A DNA stretch of 64,000 nt from assembly GCF_004053875.1 (NCBI RefSeq), contig NZ_SBIP01000001.1:1150573-1214572 (forward strand), written 5' to 3'. Under the pieces are notes generated by a model, which had not been told where the DNA came from, ran no database searches, and saw nothing but the letters and a program-made list of their open reading frames with translations. The DNA comes from Neorhizobium lilium (GTDB taxonomy: Bacteria; Pseudomonadota; Alphaproteobacteria; Rhizobiales; Rhizobiaceae). Positions within the stretch are counted from its first letter, which is position 1, and each line of letters opens with the position of its first letter. The position numbers were made by a program, and so were the translations under genes. Shown here piece after piece: positions 41,177-50,040 of this stretch.

Positions 41177-42250
41177 CTACTTGCTCTCCGCTCCCGCAAC
41201 CCGCGTGCTGCCGCCTTGTGCAAGATCAACATTTGCAACGACCGACATGCCCGGGACGAGCCTGTCGATCAGCGGCTGCTGCGGGTCTATGGAGATCCGG
41301 ACGGGAATACGTTGTGCGATCTTGGTGAAATTGCCGGTCGCATTGTCGGACTTGATCACCGAGAACTCGGAGCCCGTAGCGGGCGCAAAACGCTCGATGC
41401 TGCCGGTGAAGGACTGGTGCCCAAGCGCATCCACCGTGAAGGTAACCTTCTGGCCGGGCTCCATGCCGTGCAACTGGCCTTCCTTGAAATTGGCAACCAC
41501 CCAGACACGATCCGGAACGAGCGAGGCGATCTGCGTGCCCGACGAGACATATTGTCCGATCCTCCCCGTGACTTCGCCGAGCGTACCGTCCTGTGGCGCT
41601 ACCAGACGCGTGTTCTGCAGGTCGATGTCGGCCAGCTCGACGGAAGCGCGAGCGCTATCGACCGTGGCCTCCAGCGAACGGCGGCTGACGACGATGGTAT
41701 TCAGGTCCTCTTGCGCCACAAGCACCGCCGCCTGCGCCTGGTGAACCGCCGCCTGCGCCTGATCATAGCTGGCCTGCGATTTTTCGGATTCGCTCTGCGT
41801 CGCGATATTGCTCTTCAGCAGCGACTCCGTGCGTTCCTGTGACGTCTTGGCGGCATTGAAGACGGCCTCTGCGCTTTCCACAGCGGCCTTGGCGGAAACG
41901 ATCTTGGCTTCCGCGGACTTGCGGCTCTGTTCGGAATTGGCCAGCGAGGCTTGCGCGGTCGCCAGCGTCGCCTTGGCCTGCTCGACCTTCTGCCGGTAAA
42001 TGCGGTCATCAATGCGGACGATGAGATCGCCCTTCTTGATCTTCTGGTAGTCCTGGACGGGAACCTCAACGAGATAACCAGCAAGCTGCGGGCTCATCAG
42101 AGTGACCTGGCCGCGGACATAGGCGTCGTTCGTCATTTCGGCCGAACCGCGGAATGGAGGCAGGTTCCAGGCATAGAGGATCACGAGAACGCCGGCGATG
42201 CCGACGGCAAGAGCGATATAGGTTGCGAGAGAGCGAAACACGGAATTCAT
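41177..42250 (-). CDS. emrA: HlyD/EmrA-family membrane fusion protein
   Basis: Periplasmic adaptor of 357 residues. It has one N-terminal membrane anchor (YIALAVGIAGVLVILYAW), the first lipoyl half (AYVRGQVTLMSPQLAGYLVEVPVQDYQ), a long alanine/serine-rich coiled-coil hairpin at about 85-200, the second lipoyl half with LVAPQDGTLGEV, and a beta-barrel (VWVVANFKEGQL). It links the EmrB-like exporter to an outer-membrane channel for drug or organic-acid efflux. It is the last gene of the marR-emrB-emrA operon, 34 bases after emrB. Confidence 0.92.
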   Translation of the reverse strand: MNSVFRSLATYIALAVGIAGVLVILYAWNLPPFRGSAEMTNDAYVRGQVTLMSPQLAGYLVEVPVQDYQKIKKGDLIVRIDDRIYRQKVEQAKATLATAQASLANSEQSRKSAEAKIVSAKAAVESAEAVFNAAKTSQERTESLLKSNIATQSESEKSQASYDQAQAAVHQAQAAVLVAQEDLNTIVVSRRSLEATVDSARASVELADIDLQNTRLVAPQDGTLGEVTGRIGQYVSSGTQIASLVPDRVWVVANFKEGQLHGMEPGQKVTFTVDALGHQSFTGSIERFAPATGSEFSVIKSDNATGNFTKIAQRIPVRISIDPQQPLIDRLVPGMSVVANVDLAQGGSTRVAGAESK

Positions 42251-42284
42251 TGTCTTTCATTCGTTCTGCTGGGCGTCGATGCCG

Positions 42285-43988
42285 TCAGGCGGCTTCGGGA
42301 CGCGGATGGGAAGCAAAGAGGCGGTTACGGTTGTTCCAGGCGACGTTGGCAAGCAGCATGCAGATGGCTGCAACGGCCAGGAGGAAGATGACGAAGAAGG
42401 CATCGTTATAGGCAAGCACATAGGCCTGCTGCTGCACCTGCTTGGCAAACAGGCTGGTGCCCTGGATGGTGCGCTGGCTGATGTCGGCGGTCGCGCGACT
42501 GTAGCTGCCGATATATTGCTGCAGCCTGGTCGCCACCAGCGGATCGGTCGGCAGGAGACGCGAGGTGAGTATGGTCGAGTGATACTGCTCCCGCCATGTC
42601 ACGAAGGTCCCGAACAGGGCACTGCCGATAAAGGCGCCCACTTTCTGGGTGAACATAAAGACGGCCAAAAAGCTCATGATGTAAGGCAAGCCCTTCTTCA
42701 GCGCGGCGGCGAAACCCACAGCCATCGCAGGCGGTAGAAACAATCCGCTGCCGAAGGCAATGAGAGCCTGGCTCACATACATCTGCTCCGGCCGGGTAAG
42801 GACGGTTGCCTGGCTGTCCATGAAGCTGCCGATCGCCATCAGCACGAGGGCGCCGAGATGGATCGCCCATTCCCAGCCGGGCTTCATGATCATCGCGCAG
42901 AACAGGCCTGACAGGACCGAACCGACAAGGATGATCCAGTAGAGGCCGGTTAATTGCTCGTTGAAAAGCCCGAGCTGCTTGAAGAGGTTGATGGCGCCGG
43001 TGGATTGCTCGGTCAGGAGCATGCGGAAGACCAGCAGCACGCCGGCGAAATGCACGATCTCCCAGGAACTGATCCAGCGGATGTCGATGAGGTTGTTCTT
43101 GCGGTTGAGTTCGATCACCGCAACCGCGCAGCCGCTGACGACCGCAACGATGAGGAGCCAGCCGAGCCAATCCGCTTCCAGCCACCAGTAAAGCCGGCCC
43201 ATGGTGAAGACGATGGCAAGGCACCCCATGCAGATCGCCAGCAGGCCGTAGCTGACGAAATCCATGGCCTTGATCACGTTTGCGCGCGGCGGCGAGGTGA
43301 GCGGCAGCGCGTAAATGAAGCCGAAGGTGATAAGCGCCAGGCCGAACTCAAGAAGATAGAGCGACTGCAGGTCGTTGATATCGAGTAGAGAGGGGGACAC
43401 CAGGCCCGCAATTGGAGTAGAGAGGGCCAACCCGATCAATGCCCCGCAGAGGCCAAGATTGAGCTTCTTTTCCGGCGGGAAAATCTCCAGCATGTAGAGG
43501 AAGGCCACCGAAGAGACCGGCGCTGCTGCTGCACCCGCGAAGAAGCGAAGCGCGAGACCGACGCTGAGATCGTTCACCCAGATATGGGCAAGGCTGATCA
43601 GCACGTAAGGGATGATGGCGATCTCGCAGAAATTGCGGAGGCCATACTGCGTGCGTACCTTGAAGAGAAAGATGCCCAGGCTGACATTCGGAAAGAGATA
43701 GGCGGCCATCAGCCAGGAGGCTTCGTTCTGCGTTGCCTCAAGCGGGCCGGCAATCTGCGCGAGGTTGACGGATATAAGGCTTGTGCCGAGCCCCTGCATG
43801 ACAGCAGCCGTCAGGGAGGCGATCGCGTACAGCAGCCGGAGCGGCATCGGCTTCGGGACATAAACGGGCGGACTTACTGGAACGGGCGTAGAGGGCACGG
43901 GTGCTGCGGCCTCCACGATGCGCTCGATCCCAGCCTCATCGTCCGGCTGAACAGCGCTCGACCGTGCGGCAGCGTCACGCGGGGACAT
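42285..43988 (-). CDS. emrB: EmrB/QacA-type MFS efflux transporter (DHA2, 14 TM)
   Basis: Inner-membrane drug/H+ antiporter of 567 residues from the ATG at 43988; a Met two codons upstream is also possible. After a proline-rich cytoplasmic leader (to about residue 48), 14 hydrophobic segments follow. The first contains the DHA2-like SLISVNLAQIAGPLEATQNE, then WLMAAYLFPNVS. The gene start overlaps the marR stop by 14 bases. With the HlyD-type partner it forms a tripartite pump. The substrate is unknown, likely hydrophobic compounds or phenolics sensed by the MarR repressor. Confidence 0.92.
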   Translation of the reverse strand: MSPRDAAARSSAVQPDDEAGIERIVEAAAPVPSTPVPVSPPVYVPKPMPLRLLYAIASLTAAVMQGLGTSLISVNLAQIAGPLEATQNEASWLMAAYLFPNVSLGIFLFKVRTQYGLRNFCEIAIIPYVLISLAHIWVNDLSVGLALRFFAGAAAAPVSSVAFLYMLEIFPPEKKLNLGLCGALIGLALSTPIAGLVSPSLLDINDLQSLYLLEFGLALITFGFIYALPLTSPPRANVIKAMDFVSYGLLAICMGCLAIVFTMGRLYWWLEADWLGWLLIVAVVSGCAVAVIELNRKNNLIDIRWISSWEIVHFAGVLLVFRMLLTEQSTGAINLFKQLGLFNEQLTGLYWIILVGSVLSGLFCAMIMKPGWEWAIHLGALVLMAIGSFMDSQATVLTRPEQMYVSQALIAFGSGLFLPPAMAVGFAAALKKGLPYIMSFLAVFMFTQKVGAFIGSALFGTFVTWREQYHSTILTSRLLPTDPLVATRLQQYIGSYSRATADISQRTIQGTSLFAKQVQQQAYVLAYNDAFFVIFLLAVAAICMLLANVAWNNRNRLFASHPRPEAA

Positions 43989-44430
43989 GGACATCCTCCA
44001 GATCCGCCAGGTTGGCGGTAATGCGTTCCAGCACGCTGATGGCCTGCTGCAACTCGCTGATGTCCACCCCTTCGAAGATCTGATCGCGGATCTGATCGGC
44101 GATCGAACGAACGAAAGCCGCCTGTTCTTCACCGTGCGGCGTCAGAGCCACCAGCTTGGCGCGCCGGTCTCGGAGATCGGGCTGGCGCTTGATCAAACCA
44201 TTCTCCTCCATGCGATCAAGCAGCCGAACCAAGGTTGCCTGCTCGAGTTCCAGTTCGTAGGCAAGCTCCGTCTGGGTCATGTTCTGCTTCTTCGTGAGGC
44301 GGAACAGGGTTCGCGCTCGCGGATAGGTGAGACCGTGCGCGGTGACCTGTTGATTGAACGCTGTGCGCACGCGCCGGCTGACCTTGGTCAGGACTTCGAG
44401 AAATTCGGAGGCGACGACATCGCGTTTCAT
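43975..44430 (-). CDS. MarR-family transcriptional regulator
   Basis: A 151-residue winged-helix regulator. The recognition part reads TQTELAYELELEQATLVRLL followed by DRMEENGLIKRQPDLRDRRA, the canonical MarR wing with its DxRxxR motif. It is the first gene of the efflux operon and therefore its probable repressor, released by a toxic ligand. A TTAG-N4-CTAA palindrome at 44444-44455 lies just upstream of the ATG. Confidence 0.93.
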   Translation of the reverse strand: MKRDVVASEFLEVLTKVSRRVRTAFNQQVTAHGLTYPRARTLFRLTKKQNMTQTELAYELELEQATLVRLLDRMEENGLIKRQPDLRDRRAKLVALTPHGEEQAAFVRSIADQIRDQIFEGVDISELQQAISVLERITANLADLEDVHVPA

Positions 44431-44443
44431 GGCAGGCTCAATG

Positions 44444-44455
44444 TTAGTGCGCTAA
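44444..44455. promoter_or_regulatory. Possible MarR operator
   Basis: TTAGTGCGCTAA is a near-perfect dyad 14 bases upstream of the marR start codon, where an autorepressor site would be expected. A related TTAGTTAGCAT half lies about 20 bases further upstream. Confidence 0.4.
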
Positions 44456-44617
44456 GTTTATCGTCCACATTAGTTAGCATGCAAAGGGTTATTCTTCAAG
44501 AGCGGGTTACGCTGTGGGAGGCAGCTGATTTATAGCGTTTTCACAAGCCTGCCATGCGACCGCTGAATGGATCTATCGCGGCAAAACGGCTGCGCCCAGG
44601 CGTCAGGTCAGACCACG

Positions 44618-45163
44618 TCAGGCCAATTCATCCGTCTTCAACAAGTTGACGCCCGCTTCCGCGAACTGCGCATTGTAACGCAGGATGATCGAAGACGCCG
44701 TCTCATTGGGGAGATCGACGGTGCTATGGGCATCCGACACGACAGTCACTTTCAACCCTTGGGACAGGGCGCCGTTGACAGTGGCGGCGACGCAGAAATC
44801 TGTTTGTGCCCCGACCAGTACGACCTCCTGGGCGTCAAGCTTCTCGACCCAGACGATAAGTTGAGGATTGCTGAAGGCGTCGCCGACAGATTTTCCGAAT
44901 GTGGGTTCGTCGTCCCTCTGCGCGAACGCAGGAAATATCGGCCATCCCGGGGAGCCTGGCGCAAAGGCATCGCCCTCCGGACCGTCATGGCGAATGAAGG
45001 CAACCGGTCTGCCGGTCGCGCGCGCCCAATCGAGGACGTCTCCAACCCGGCCGGTCAGCGTATCTGCGTCGTGCAAAGGCGGCTCGACCAGGCCGTCGAA
45101 CATGGCATTCTGAAGGTCGATGACGATAAGGGGAGCAGTCGCAGAGGGGAAGCGGGCGGACAT
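44618..45163 (-). CDS. Isochorismatase-family cysteine hydrolase
   Basis: A 181-residue hydrolase. The Asp of the catalytic triad is in APLIVIDLQNAMFDG, and the nucleophilic Cys is in VVLVGAQTDFCVAATVNGAL. The basic residue falls in the middle segment near FGKSVGDAFSN. Family members include nicotinamidase, N-carbamoylsarcosine amidohydrolase and isochorismatase. The sequence lacks the nicotinamidase metal-site histidines. The substrate is unknown, and the gene stands alone. Confidence 0.88.
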   Translation of the reverse strand: MSARFPSATAPLIVIDLQNAMFDGLVEPPLHDADTLTGRVGDVLDWARATGRPVAFIRHDGPEGDAFAPGSPGWPIFPAFAQRDDEPTFGKSVGDAFSNPQLIVWVEKLDAQEVVLVGAQTDFCVAATVNGALSQGLKVTVVSDAHSTVDLPNETASSIILRYNAQFAEAGVNLLKTDELA

Positions 45164-45282
45164 TGCGAGGCTCCGATTGCATGGCGTCCGCGCAAGCTAT
45201 CCTGTGCCCTGTCAGTCTTCAACGCTCTTGAGCGGGCATACTTGGCAGAAGAGGCGACGGCACTTGGCCGCCGCCTGGTCGG

Positions 45283-45510
45283 TTAGCGGCAGACGCGCGT
45301 TTCCTTGACGATCATCTGGCCGTGGCGGAAGGTCTTGACCTTCTTCACGCGGCAGTCGCGACGCATGCGCTCATGGGTGTAACGTGGCTGCATATGGCGC
45401 GGTGCCGAGCGCTCAGTGGTTGTCACCGTGACGCTGGCAGCCTGCGACTGCGACGTGACCGAGAACAACGAAGCGACAGCCATAACCGAGGCAAGTACGA
45501 GATTTTTCAT
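45283..45510 (-). CDS. Small exported basic protein, 75 residues
   Basis: The signal peptide MKNLVLASVMAVASLFSVTS is followed by QSQAASV, with cleavage near AQA/ASV. The mature part is short and rich in Arg, Lys and His (RSAPRHMQPRYTHERMRRDC) and contains two cysteines, one near the end (RVCR), that could form a disulfide. The ATG at 45510 is preceded by AAAAAGGGTAA. Similar small cationic secreted proteins are frequent in rhizobia but of unknown function. Confidence 0.7.
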   Translation of the reverse strand: MKNLVLASVMAVASLFSVTSQSQAASVTVTTTERSAPRHMQPRYTHERMRRDCRVKKVKTFRHGQMIVKETRVCR

Positions 45511-45593
45511 GGGATTACCCTTTTTGATTTTGCGAGCCAGTAACGCGGCTGCTCCATCGGGGTTCCGCGGCATCTCGATCTGCTGACATTTTT

Positions 45594-46373
45594 TTAGCGC
45601 AGCAAGCCCTGGCCGCCGTCCACATAGATGGGCGTACCGGTTACATGGCGGGAGCGGTCGGAGGCGAGGAAGAGGATGACGTCGGCGACCTCGTCGCTGT
45701 GACCGGGCTTGCCACCGGTGATCGGGATCTCCCCTTCGGGGAATTCCACCGGAACCTCCGTTTCGTCCGCCCCGCGGATCTTCGTGTTGTCGTCTATCTT
45801 CGTATCGATCGCGCCTGGGCAGACTGCGTTCACCCGAATGCGATGCTTGCCGAGTTCAAGGGCAAGCTGCTGGACCATCGCCACCTGCGCGGCCTTGGTT
45901 GCCGAGTAGGCGGTCGCGCCCGGCGTGGTGAAGGTGCGGTTGCCGTTGATGGATGAGACGACGACGATCGAGCCACCCTCCTTCTTCAGATGCGGCACGG
46001 TGATGTTGAAGGTGAGGTAGGTGCCGCGCAGGTTGATGTGGATCGTCGCATCCCATTCATCCGGTTTCAGGTCGTCGATCGGCGCCCACACACCGTTGAC
46101 ACCTGCATTGGCGACGACGATATCCAGGCGGCCGAACTCGCTCACCAGCCGCTCCACCGCGCCCCGCATTTCGTTCTCGTCCGCCACATCGGCCTTGAGG
46201 ACAATGGCCCGGCCACCAGCTTGCGTGATTTCCTCTGCCGTTTCCTCGATTTCGCTGACCGTGCGCCCGAGAACGCCGACGGCGGCACCCTCCCGGCCAA
46301 GTGCCAGAGCCGATGCCTTGCCAATGCCCGAGCCCGCACCCGTGACCAAAGCTACCCGTGCCTCAAGTTCCAT
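45594..46373 (-). CDS. Short-chain dehydrogenase/reductase (SDR)
   Basis: A classical SDR of 259 residues. The cofactor motif VTGAGSGIGKASA is near residue 10, followed by DIVVANAG, a catalytic Ser in IVVVSSINGN, and AYSATKAA with the YxxxK pair. VDGGQGLLR is at the end, as usual. An acidic residue at the end of strand 2 is not obvious (LGRTVSEIEE), so NADP is plausible. The substrate is unknown. It has no operon partner nearby. Confidence 0.9.
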   Translation of the reverse strand: MELEARVALVTGAGSGIGKASALALGREGAAVGVLGRTVSEIEETAEEITQAGGRAIVLKADVADENEMRGAVERLVSEFGRLDIVVANAGVNGVWAPIDDLKPDEWDATIHINLRGTYLTFNITVPHLKKEGGSIVVVSSINGNRTFTTPGATAYSATKAAQVAMVQQLALELGKHRIRVNAVCPGAIDTKIDDNTKIRGADETEVPVEFPEGEIPITGGKPGHSDEVADVILFLASDRSRHVTGTPIYVDGGQGLLR

Positions 46374-46468
46374 ATGCCGCTCCTGGAATTTGCAGCGGCA
46401 CCATCTGCCGCTGCAGGTTGGAACGGCAGATCGTGGCCAAGGTTCCCGAGGAAGGCCGGGGTGCCAAT

Positions 46469-46888
46469 TCAGCTCAGCATAACTTCGCCGTCGTCCTCAC
46501 CATCCCAGTAGTGGATACGCTCGGCATGAACCTTGATCATCGCAATACCAGGGGTATCAATGCCGTCCTCAAACCAATTGTCGAGATCTGGCGTCCAGTG
46601 CTGTTCGAACTGCGCCTTGTCGCGAATGATCTCGCCCTTGCCTTCGACAGCGACTGCAAATTGCTTTGAACCCTGAAACGTCAGCGATACCGTCGGCTGG
46701 CGCTCGATGTCGAGCACCATACGAGCCTGCTCCCATGTGAAGTAATAGGAATCGCCGTCGTAGGTGACGTCCCGGTTATTGCTCATCGGCCGCGCCGCGA
46801 TGGCTCCGCCATCTGTCAACGTGCACAACATGGCAATGTCGATATCTCGCATCTTTTCCGCGACGTCAGAAAGGCTCATTTCATTCAT
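46469..46888 (-). CDS. Pyridoxamine-5'-phosphate-oxidase-fold (general stress protein 26-like) protein
   Basis: A 139-residue split-barrel flavin-binding protein. MLCTLTDGGAIAARPMSNNRDV and DGDSYYFTWEQARMVLDIERQ are typical of the GSP26/PPOX branch, as is the later VSLTFQGSKQFAVAVEGKGE. Family members bind FMN or FAD and are induced by salt or oxidative stress. The ATG at 46888 follows GGGAGTGATCTG; longer in-frame starts lack a ribosome site. Confidence 0.85.
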   Translation of the reverse strand: MNEMSLSDVAEKMRDIDIAMLCTLTDGGAIAARPMSNNRDVTYDGDSYYFTWEQARMVLDIERQPTVSLTFQGSKQFAVAVEGKGEIIRDKAQFEQHWTPDLDNWFEDGIDTPGIAMIKVHAERIHYWDGEDDGEVMLS

Positions 46889-46941
46889 CAGATCACTCCC
46901 ATTGGTTTCAATCAGAACCGCAGGGAGAGCCGTTCGTTCCG

Positions 46942-48042
46942 TCAACGGATATTGAGAGCAGTGCGAATCTCGTCGTCGCTGTCCATTGTCTGGACGACGA
47001 CGCCGTGCCACCCCAGCCCATCGTAATCCTCGTAACCCAGCGTCCTGGCATAGGCGACGATATGGCCCTGGTTGTCGTAATAGCTGCCTGAGGCTTGGCC
47101 GTTCTGGCTTGCCAGGGCAAAATGGGTGAAGAGCAGGGCAGGGTTGGTCGTGGCGATGACCCGGCTCTTGCCGTCCAGCAGCATCACGGTCGTCTTGTCG
47201 GCGACATGTGGAGGCAGGTTCGCTTCCTTGTCGACGATTGCCTGCCCCTGGTTCTGCCAGTCGAAATAGACGCCGAGCATGCCCAAGAGCTTGCCGTCCT
47301 GCTTGCCGCCTTCGCGAATGCCGGTCGCGTAGACAAGGACGTTCTGGTTGTCATGCGGCGGAGAGGGCTTGACCTCATCGACGATATAGTCGTCGCCCGA
47401 CGCCGTGCGCCGGGCCGCCGCCACCCATGGCTCGGCCGCCAGCGAAGTGCCGATCATCTTCCGCTGGAATTTGGGATTGGCCGAGGCAATCACGGTTCCG
47501 GTAAGATCGGTCATGACCAGATCGAGATAGACCGTGTAGAACCGGTTGATGACGCCCAGTCTCTCCGACGCGAAGGTGCGACGGGCCGCATCGGGTTCCT
47601 CCAGCGCCTGCCAGAGGGCCGTATCCGTCGCCCACCAGCGTACATCAGCCGTGCGCTCGAAGAGATTGCGGACGATCAACTGCACCAGTGTCTGTGCAAG
47701 ATCGGTGAGCCTGACGCCTTCCATCTGACTTACCAGCGAATCCGCCATGGCGCGCGTCAGGCCGATCCGGCTCAGCACATTGCTTTCGAATTTCGACGCG
47801 ATTTCGGTTGCGACCTGCGCCAGGCGCTGCACCTCGTTGGCGACGACCGCGAAACCCTTGCCGGTTTCGCCTGCCCGCGCCGCTTCGATCAGCGCATTGA
47901 TCGCCAGAAGCTTGATCTGCTTGACGACATGCGTGTTGTCGGCGCTGAAATGTTCCAGATCCTGGCCGATCCCTTCCGTGATCACTCGCATGGATCGTGG
48001 AGTGGCGGCATGCTGCTGCTTTTCTGCCTTGGCGGGAATCAT
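46942..48042 (-). CDS. Soluble chemoreceptor-like protein: truncated MCP tip followed by a Cache-type sensor domain
   Basis: A 366-residue protein with an unusual layout. Residues about 35-95 are the conserved MCP signalling tip ([20 protein letters not shown] then [18 protein letters not shown]), which contacts CheA/CheW. No transmembrane helix, HAMP domain or long methylation helices are present. From about residue 130 a Cache/PDC-like sensor follows ([20 protein letters not shown] and GVYFDWQN with [16 protein letters not shown]), normally a periplasmic N-terminal module. Here it is C-terminal and cytosolic. It may be a soluble receptor that feeds the chemotaxis array from inside, or a decoy. 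The N-terminal ATG at 48042 is followed by a short charged leader. Confidence 0.8.
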   Translation of the reverse strand: MIPAKAEKQQHAATPRSMRVITEGIGQDLEHFSADNTHVVKQIKLLAINALIEAARAGETGKGFAVVANEVQRLAQVATEIASKFESNVLSRIGLTRAMADSLVSQMEGVRLTDLAQTLVQLIVRNLFERTADVRWWATDTALWQALEEPDAARRTFASERLGVINRFYTVYLDLVMTDLTGTVIASANPKFQRKMIGTSLAAEPWVAAARRTASGDDYIVDEVKPSPPHDNQNVLVYATGIREGGKQDGKLLGMLGVYFDWQNQGQAIVDKEANLPPHVADKTTVMLLDGKSRVIATTNPALLFTHFALASQNGQASGSYYDNQGHIVAYARTLGYEDYDGLGWHGVVVQTMDSDDEIRTALNIR

Positions 48043-48124
48043 GGGATCGTCCTGAAATGAGTGACTGCAAAAGGTATTAGGTTCCGAAGTTTTGCATGCG
48101 ATGGTTTGCGCTTCGTTAACCGAA

Positions 48125-48183
48125 AAGGTTCCACGGGCGAAAATCCCCTGTTTTGCAGGGCTTTTGCTGCTCTCAGGAACCTT
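48125..48183. other. Nested inverted repeats upstream of an exported-protein gene
   Basis: AAGGTTCC (48125-48132) pairs with GGAACCTT (48176-48183), enclosing CCCTG-TTTTG-CAGGG followed by CTTTT (48146-48165), which resembles a small intrinsic terminator. The structure lies between the divergent chemoreceptor and exported-protein genes. It may be a structured leader or a small RNA. Confidence 0.3.
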
Positions 48184-48237
48184 CGGCGGCTAAAGAAGTT
48201 TGATGGCGGATCATCTCAAACCTTCCGGAGTCGCTCC

Positions 48238-48738
48238 ATGCGCGCCCTGCTTCTCTCTGCTCTTCTCTCTTCCCTTTGCATGCCGGCACTCGTATCGGCG
48301 GCGGAAGGCGATTTCCTGAGGCCACTGGCCGGCCAGTGGAAGGGCAGCGGCATGGTTCTGACGCGCATCGGAGCCAAGCCGATCAATGTCACATGTGGCT
48401 TCGATATCGGCTCGGGCGCGACGAACCTCTCCATGAAAGGCAATTGCCGGGGCCTGCTTGTCGTGCGCCGGAGCGTCAACGCCGATATTCGCGCGAACGG
48501 ACAAAGCTATAGCGGCACCTATACCGGCCCGTCCGGGATACCCTCGGCGCTTTCGGGCAGCCGCAAGGGCAACGCCATCAACCTCGCCGTCCGCTGGGCG
48601 CGAGACATCAATGGCGACCGGTCGGCCAACATGGTGCTGGAAAAAGTGGCGGACAACCGTCTGCTACTTCAGACGATCGACAAGGACCCGGCAACGGGCA
48701 AATCCGTGGTGACCAGCCGGATCGACCTCAGCCGATAG
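48238..48738 (+). CDS. Conserved exported protein of unknown function
   Basis: A 166-residue protein with the signal peptide MRALLLSALLSSLCMPALVS (cleavage near AAEG). The mature domain is a small beta-rich protein with repeated motifs (LAGQWKGSGMVLTRIGAKP, VTCGFDIGSGATNLSMKGNC, SGTYTGPSGIPSALSG) resembling lipocalin-like rhizobial hypothetical proteins. Two cysteines (VTCGF and GNCRG) could form a periplasmic disulfide. The ATG at 48238 follows CCGGAG. No biochemical function is assigned. Confidence 0.75.
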   Translation: MRALLLSALLSSLCMPALVSAAEGDFLRPLAGQWKGSGMVLTRIGAKPINVTCGFDIGSGATNLSMKGNCRGLLVVRRSVNADIRANGQSYSGTYTGPSGIPSALSGSRKGNAINLAVRWARDINGDRSANMVLEKVADNRLLLQTIDKDPATGKSVVTSRIDLSR

Positions 48739-48815
48739 GTCGGGCCCTCGCGACTAGCTGAACTTTTCAGATCCAGCGGCGTTGAAGGCCCGACATCATC
48801 ATCGGGAGACTTCTC

Positions 48816-48974
48816 TTGGATATCATCCGCATTCTGCTTGCCTTCATCCTGCCGCCACTGGGCGTATTCTTCCAGGTCGGGATCGGCCTCCAGTTCTGGT
48901 TGAACATCTTGCTCACCCTGTGCGGCTGGTTGCCCGGCATCGTCCACGCGCTGTGGGTCATCCTGCGGAAATAG
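48816..48974 (+). CDS. YqaE/Pmp3-family small membrane protein
   Basis: A 52-residue protein starting at a TTG codon preceded by GGGAGA. The sequence MDIIRILLAFILPPLGVFFQ, then two hydrophobic helices separated by QFWLN and ending HALWVILRK, is the Pmp3/YqaE pattern of salt- and cold-induced membrane proteins that stabilise membrane potential. The last 17 bases overlap the end of the convergent glxA-like gene. Confidence 0.85.
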   Translation: MDIIRILLAFILPPLGVFFQVGIGLQFWLNILLTLCGWLPGIVHALWVILRK

Positions 48975-49932
48975 CCTTGGTCTTGAGCCGCCGCCGTGTG
49001 CCACTCGGGCTTTCGCTGAAGCTCGAGCGGTAACTGCGCGAAAAGGCCGAAGCGGAGTTGAAACCGGTTTCGGTCGCGATATCGGCAAAGCTTGCGCGCG
49101 TTTCGATCACCTTGCGCCGGGCGGCGTTCAGCCTCAGCGCCAGATAATGCTCGTGGGGCGCAACACCCATGATCTCGCGAAAGAGGTGCTGCAGGCGCCT
49201 GGCGCTCACGCCGGATCGTTTGGCGAGACGGGCCAGCGACAGCGGCGCCTCCACCGTATCCTCCATCAGTTTTACCGCCGCTTGAACCCGAGCGTCGAGT
49301 ATCCGCATATTGCCGACCGACGGCATCTGAAGAAGATCCGCGCGGGTGCGCTCCTGTTCGTAGATAAAGAGGCGCGACACTTCGAGCGCTAGCGAATAGC
49401 CGTGCGCGCGCCGGATCAGTTCCAGCATCAGGTCGAGTGTCGGCAGGGAGCCGCCCGTGGTGATGCGCTTCCGGTCGATGACGAAGCGCTCACGGACCGT
49501 GTCGATCTGCGGATAGGTCCGCGAGAAATCCTCGAAATCCTCCCAGTGGGTCGTGGCTGAGAAGCCGTCGAGCAGACTGGTATCCGCGAGGATGAAGGAC
49601 CCCGCCTCGATGCCAGCGATCAGCGAGCGGTGACGTGCCGTCTGCGAAAGCTGGAATTTCAGTTCGCGAGTGGCGTGGCGTTTCCAGTTATAGCTGGCCA
49701 GCACAAATAGCGGGTCGGTTTCCCGGCCTGGACGGAAGGCACCGGCGACCGGCACCGGTATGCCGCTCTTCGTCTCGATCGTCCCGCCATCCGGCGAATG
49801 CAACGTCCAGCGATAGAGTTCGCGGCCGGCAATCCGGTTGGCGGCCCGTAGCGGCTCGATCACCGACGCGACGAGAATAAGGTTGATCTCCGGCAGGACG
49901 AGAATGTCGAAATGCTGGTCGCCCGTTTCCAT
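48958..49932 (-). CDS. GlxA/CdhR-type AraC-family regulator
   Basis: A 324-residue regulator. Residues about 10-180 form a DJ-1/PfpI-like class I amidotransferase domain (FDILVLPEINLILVASVIEP; SFILADTSLLDG). The C-terminal domain is a pair of AraC helix-turn-helices (SLARLAKRSGVSARRLQHLF; SFADIATETGFNSASAFSRS). Divergently transcribed from the 3-dehydrocarnitine cleavage enzyme, it corresponds in position and architecture to CdhR, the carnitine-responsive activator of Pseudomonas, and probably activates the operon starting at 50041. Confidence 0.9.
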   Translation of the reverse strand: METGDQHFDILVLPEINLILVASVIEPLRAANRIAGRELYRWTLHSPDGGTIETKSGIPVPVAGAFRPGRETDPLFVLASYNWKRHATRELKFQLSQTARHRSLIAGIEAGSFILADTSLLDGFSATTHWEDFEDFSRTYPQIDTVRERFVIDRKRITTGGSLPTLDLMLELIRRAHGYSLALEVSRLFIYEQERTRADLLQMPSVGNMRILDARVQAAVKLMEDTVEAPLSLARLAKRSGVSARRLQHLFREIMGVAPHEHYLALRLNAARRKVIETRASFADIATETGFNSASAFSRSYRSSFSESPSGTRRRLKTKAISAG

Positions 49933-50040
49933 CCGGCATCACCTCTTCTACTTCCGATAATGTATAGTTTTTATCCGATTATGAAAAGCATTCTCTTCCT
50001 CTCCGGGTCGTAATGAGTGCAACAAGAAGGAGAGGGGACC

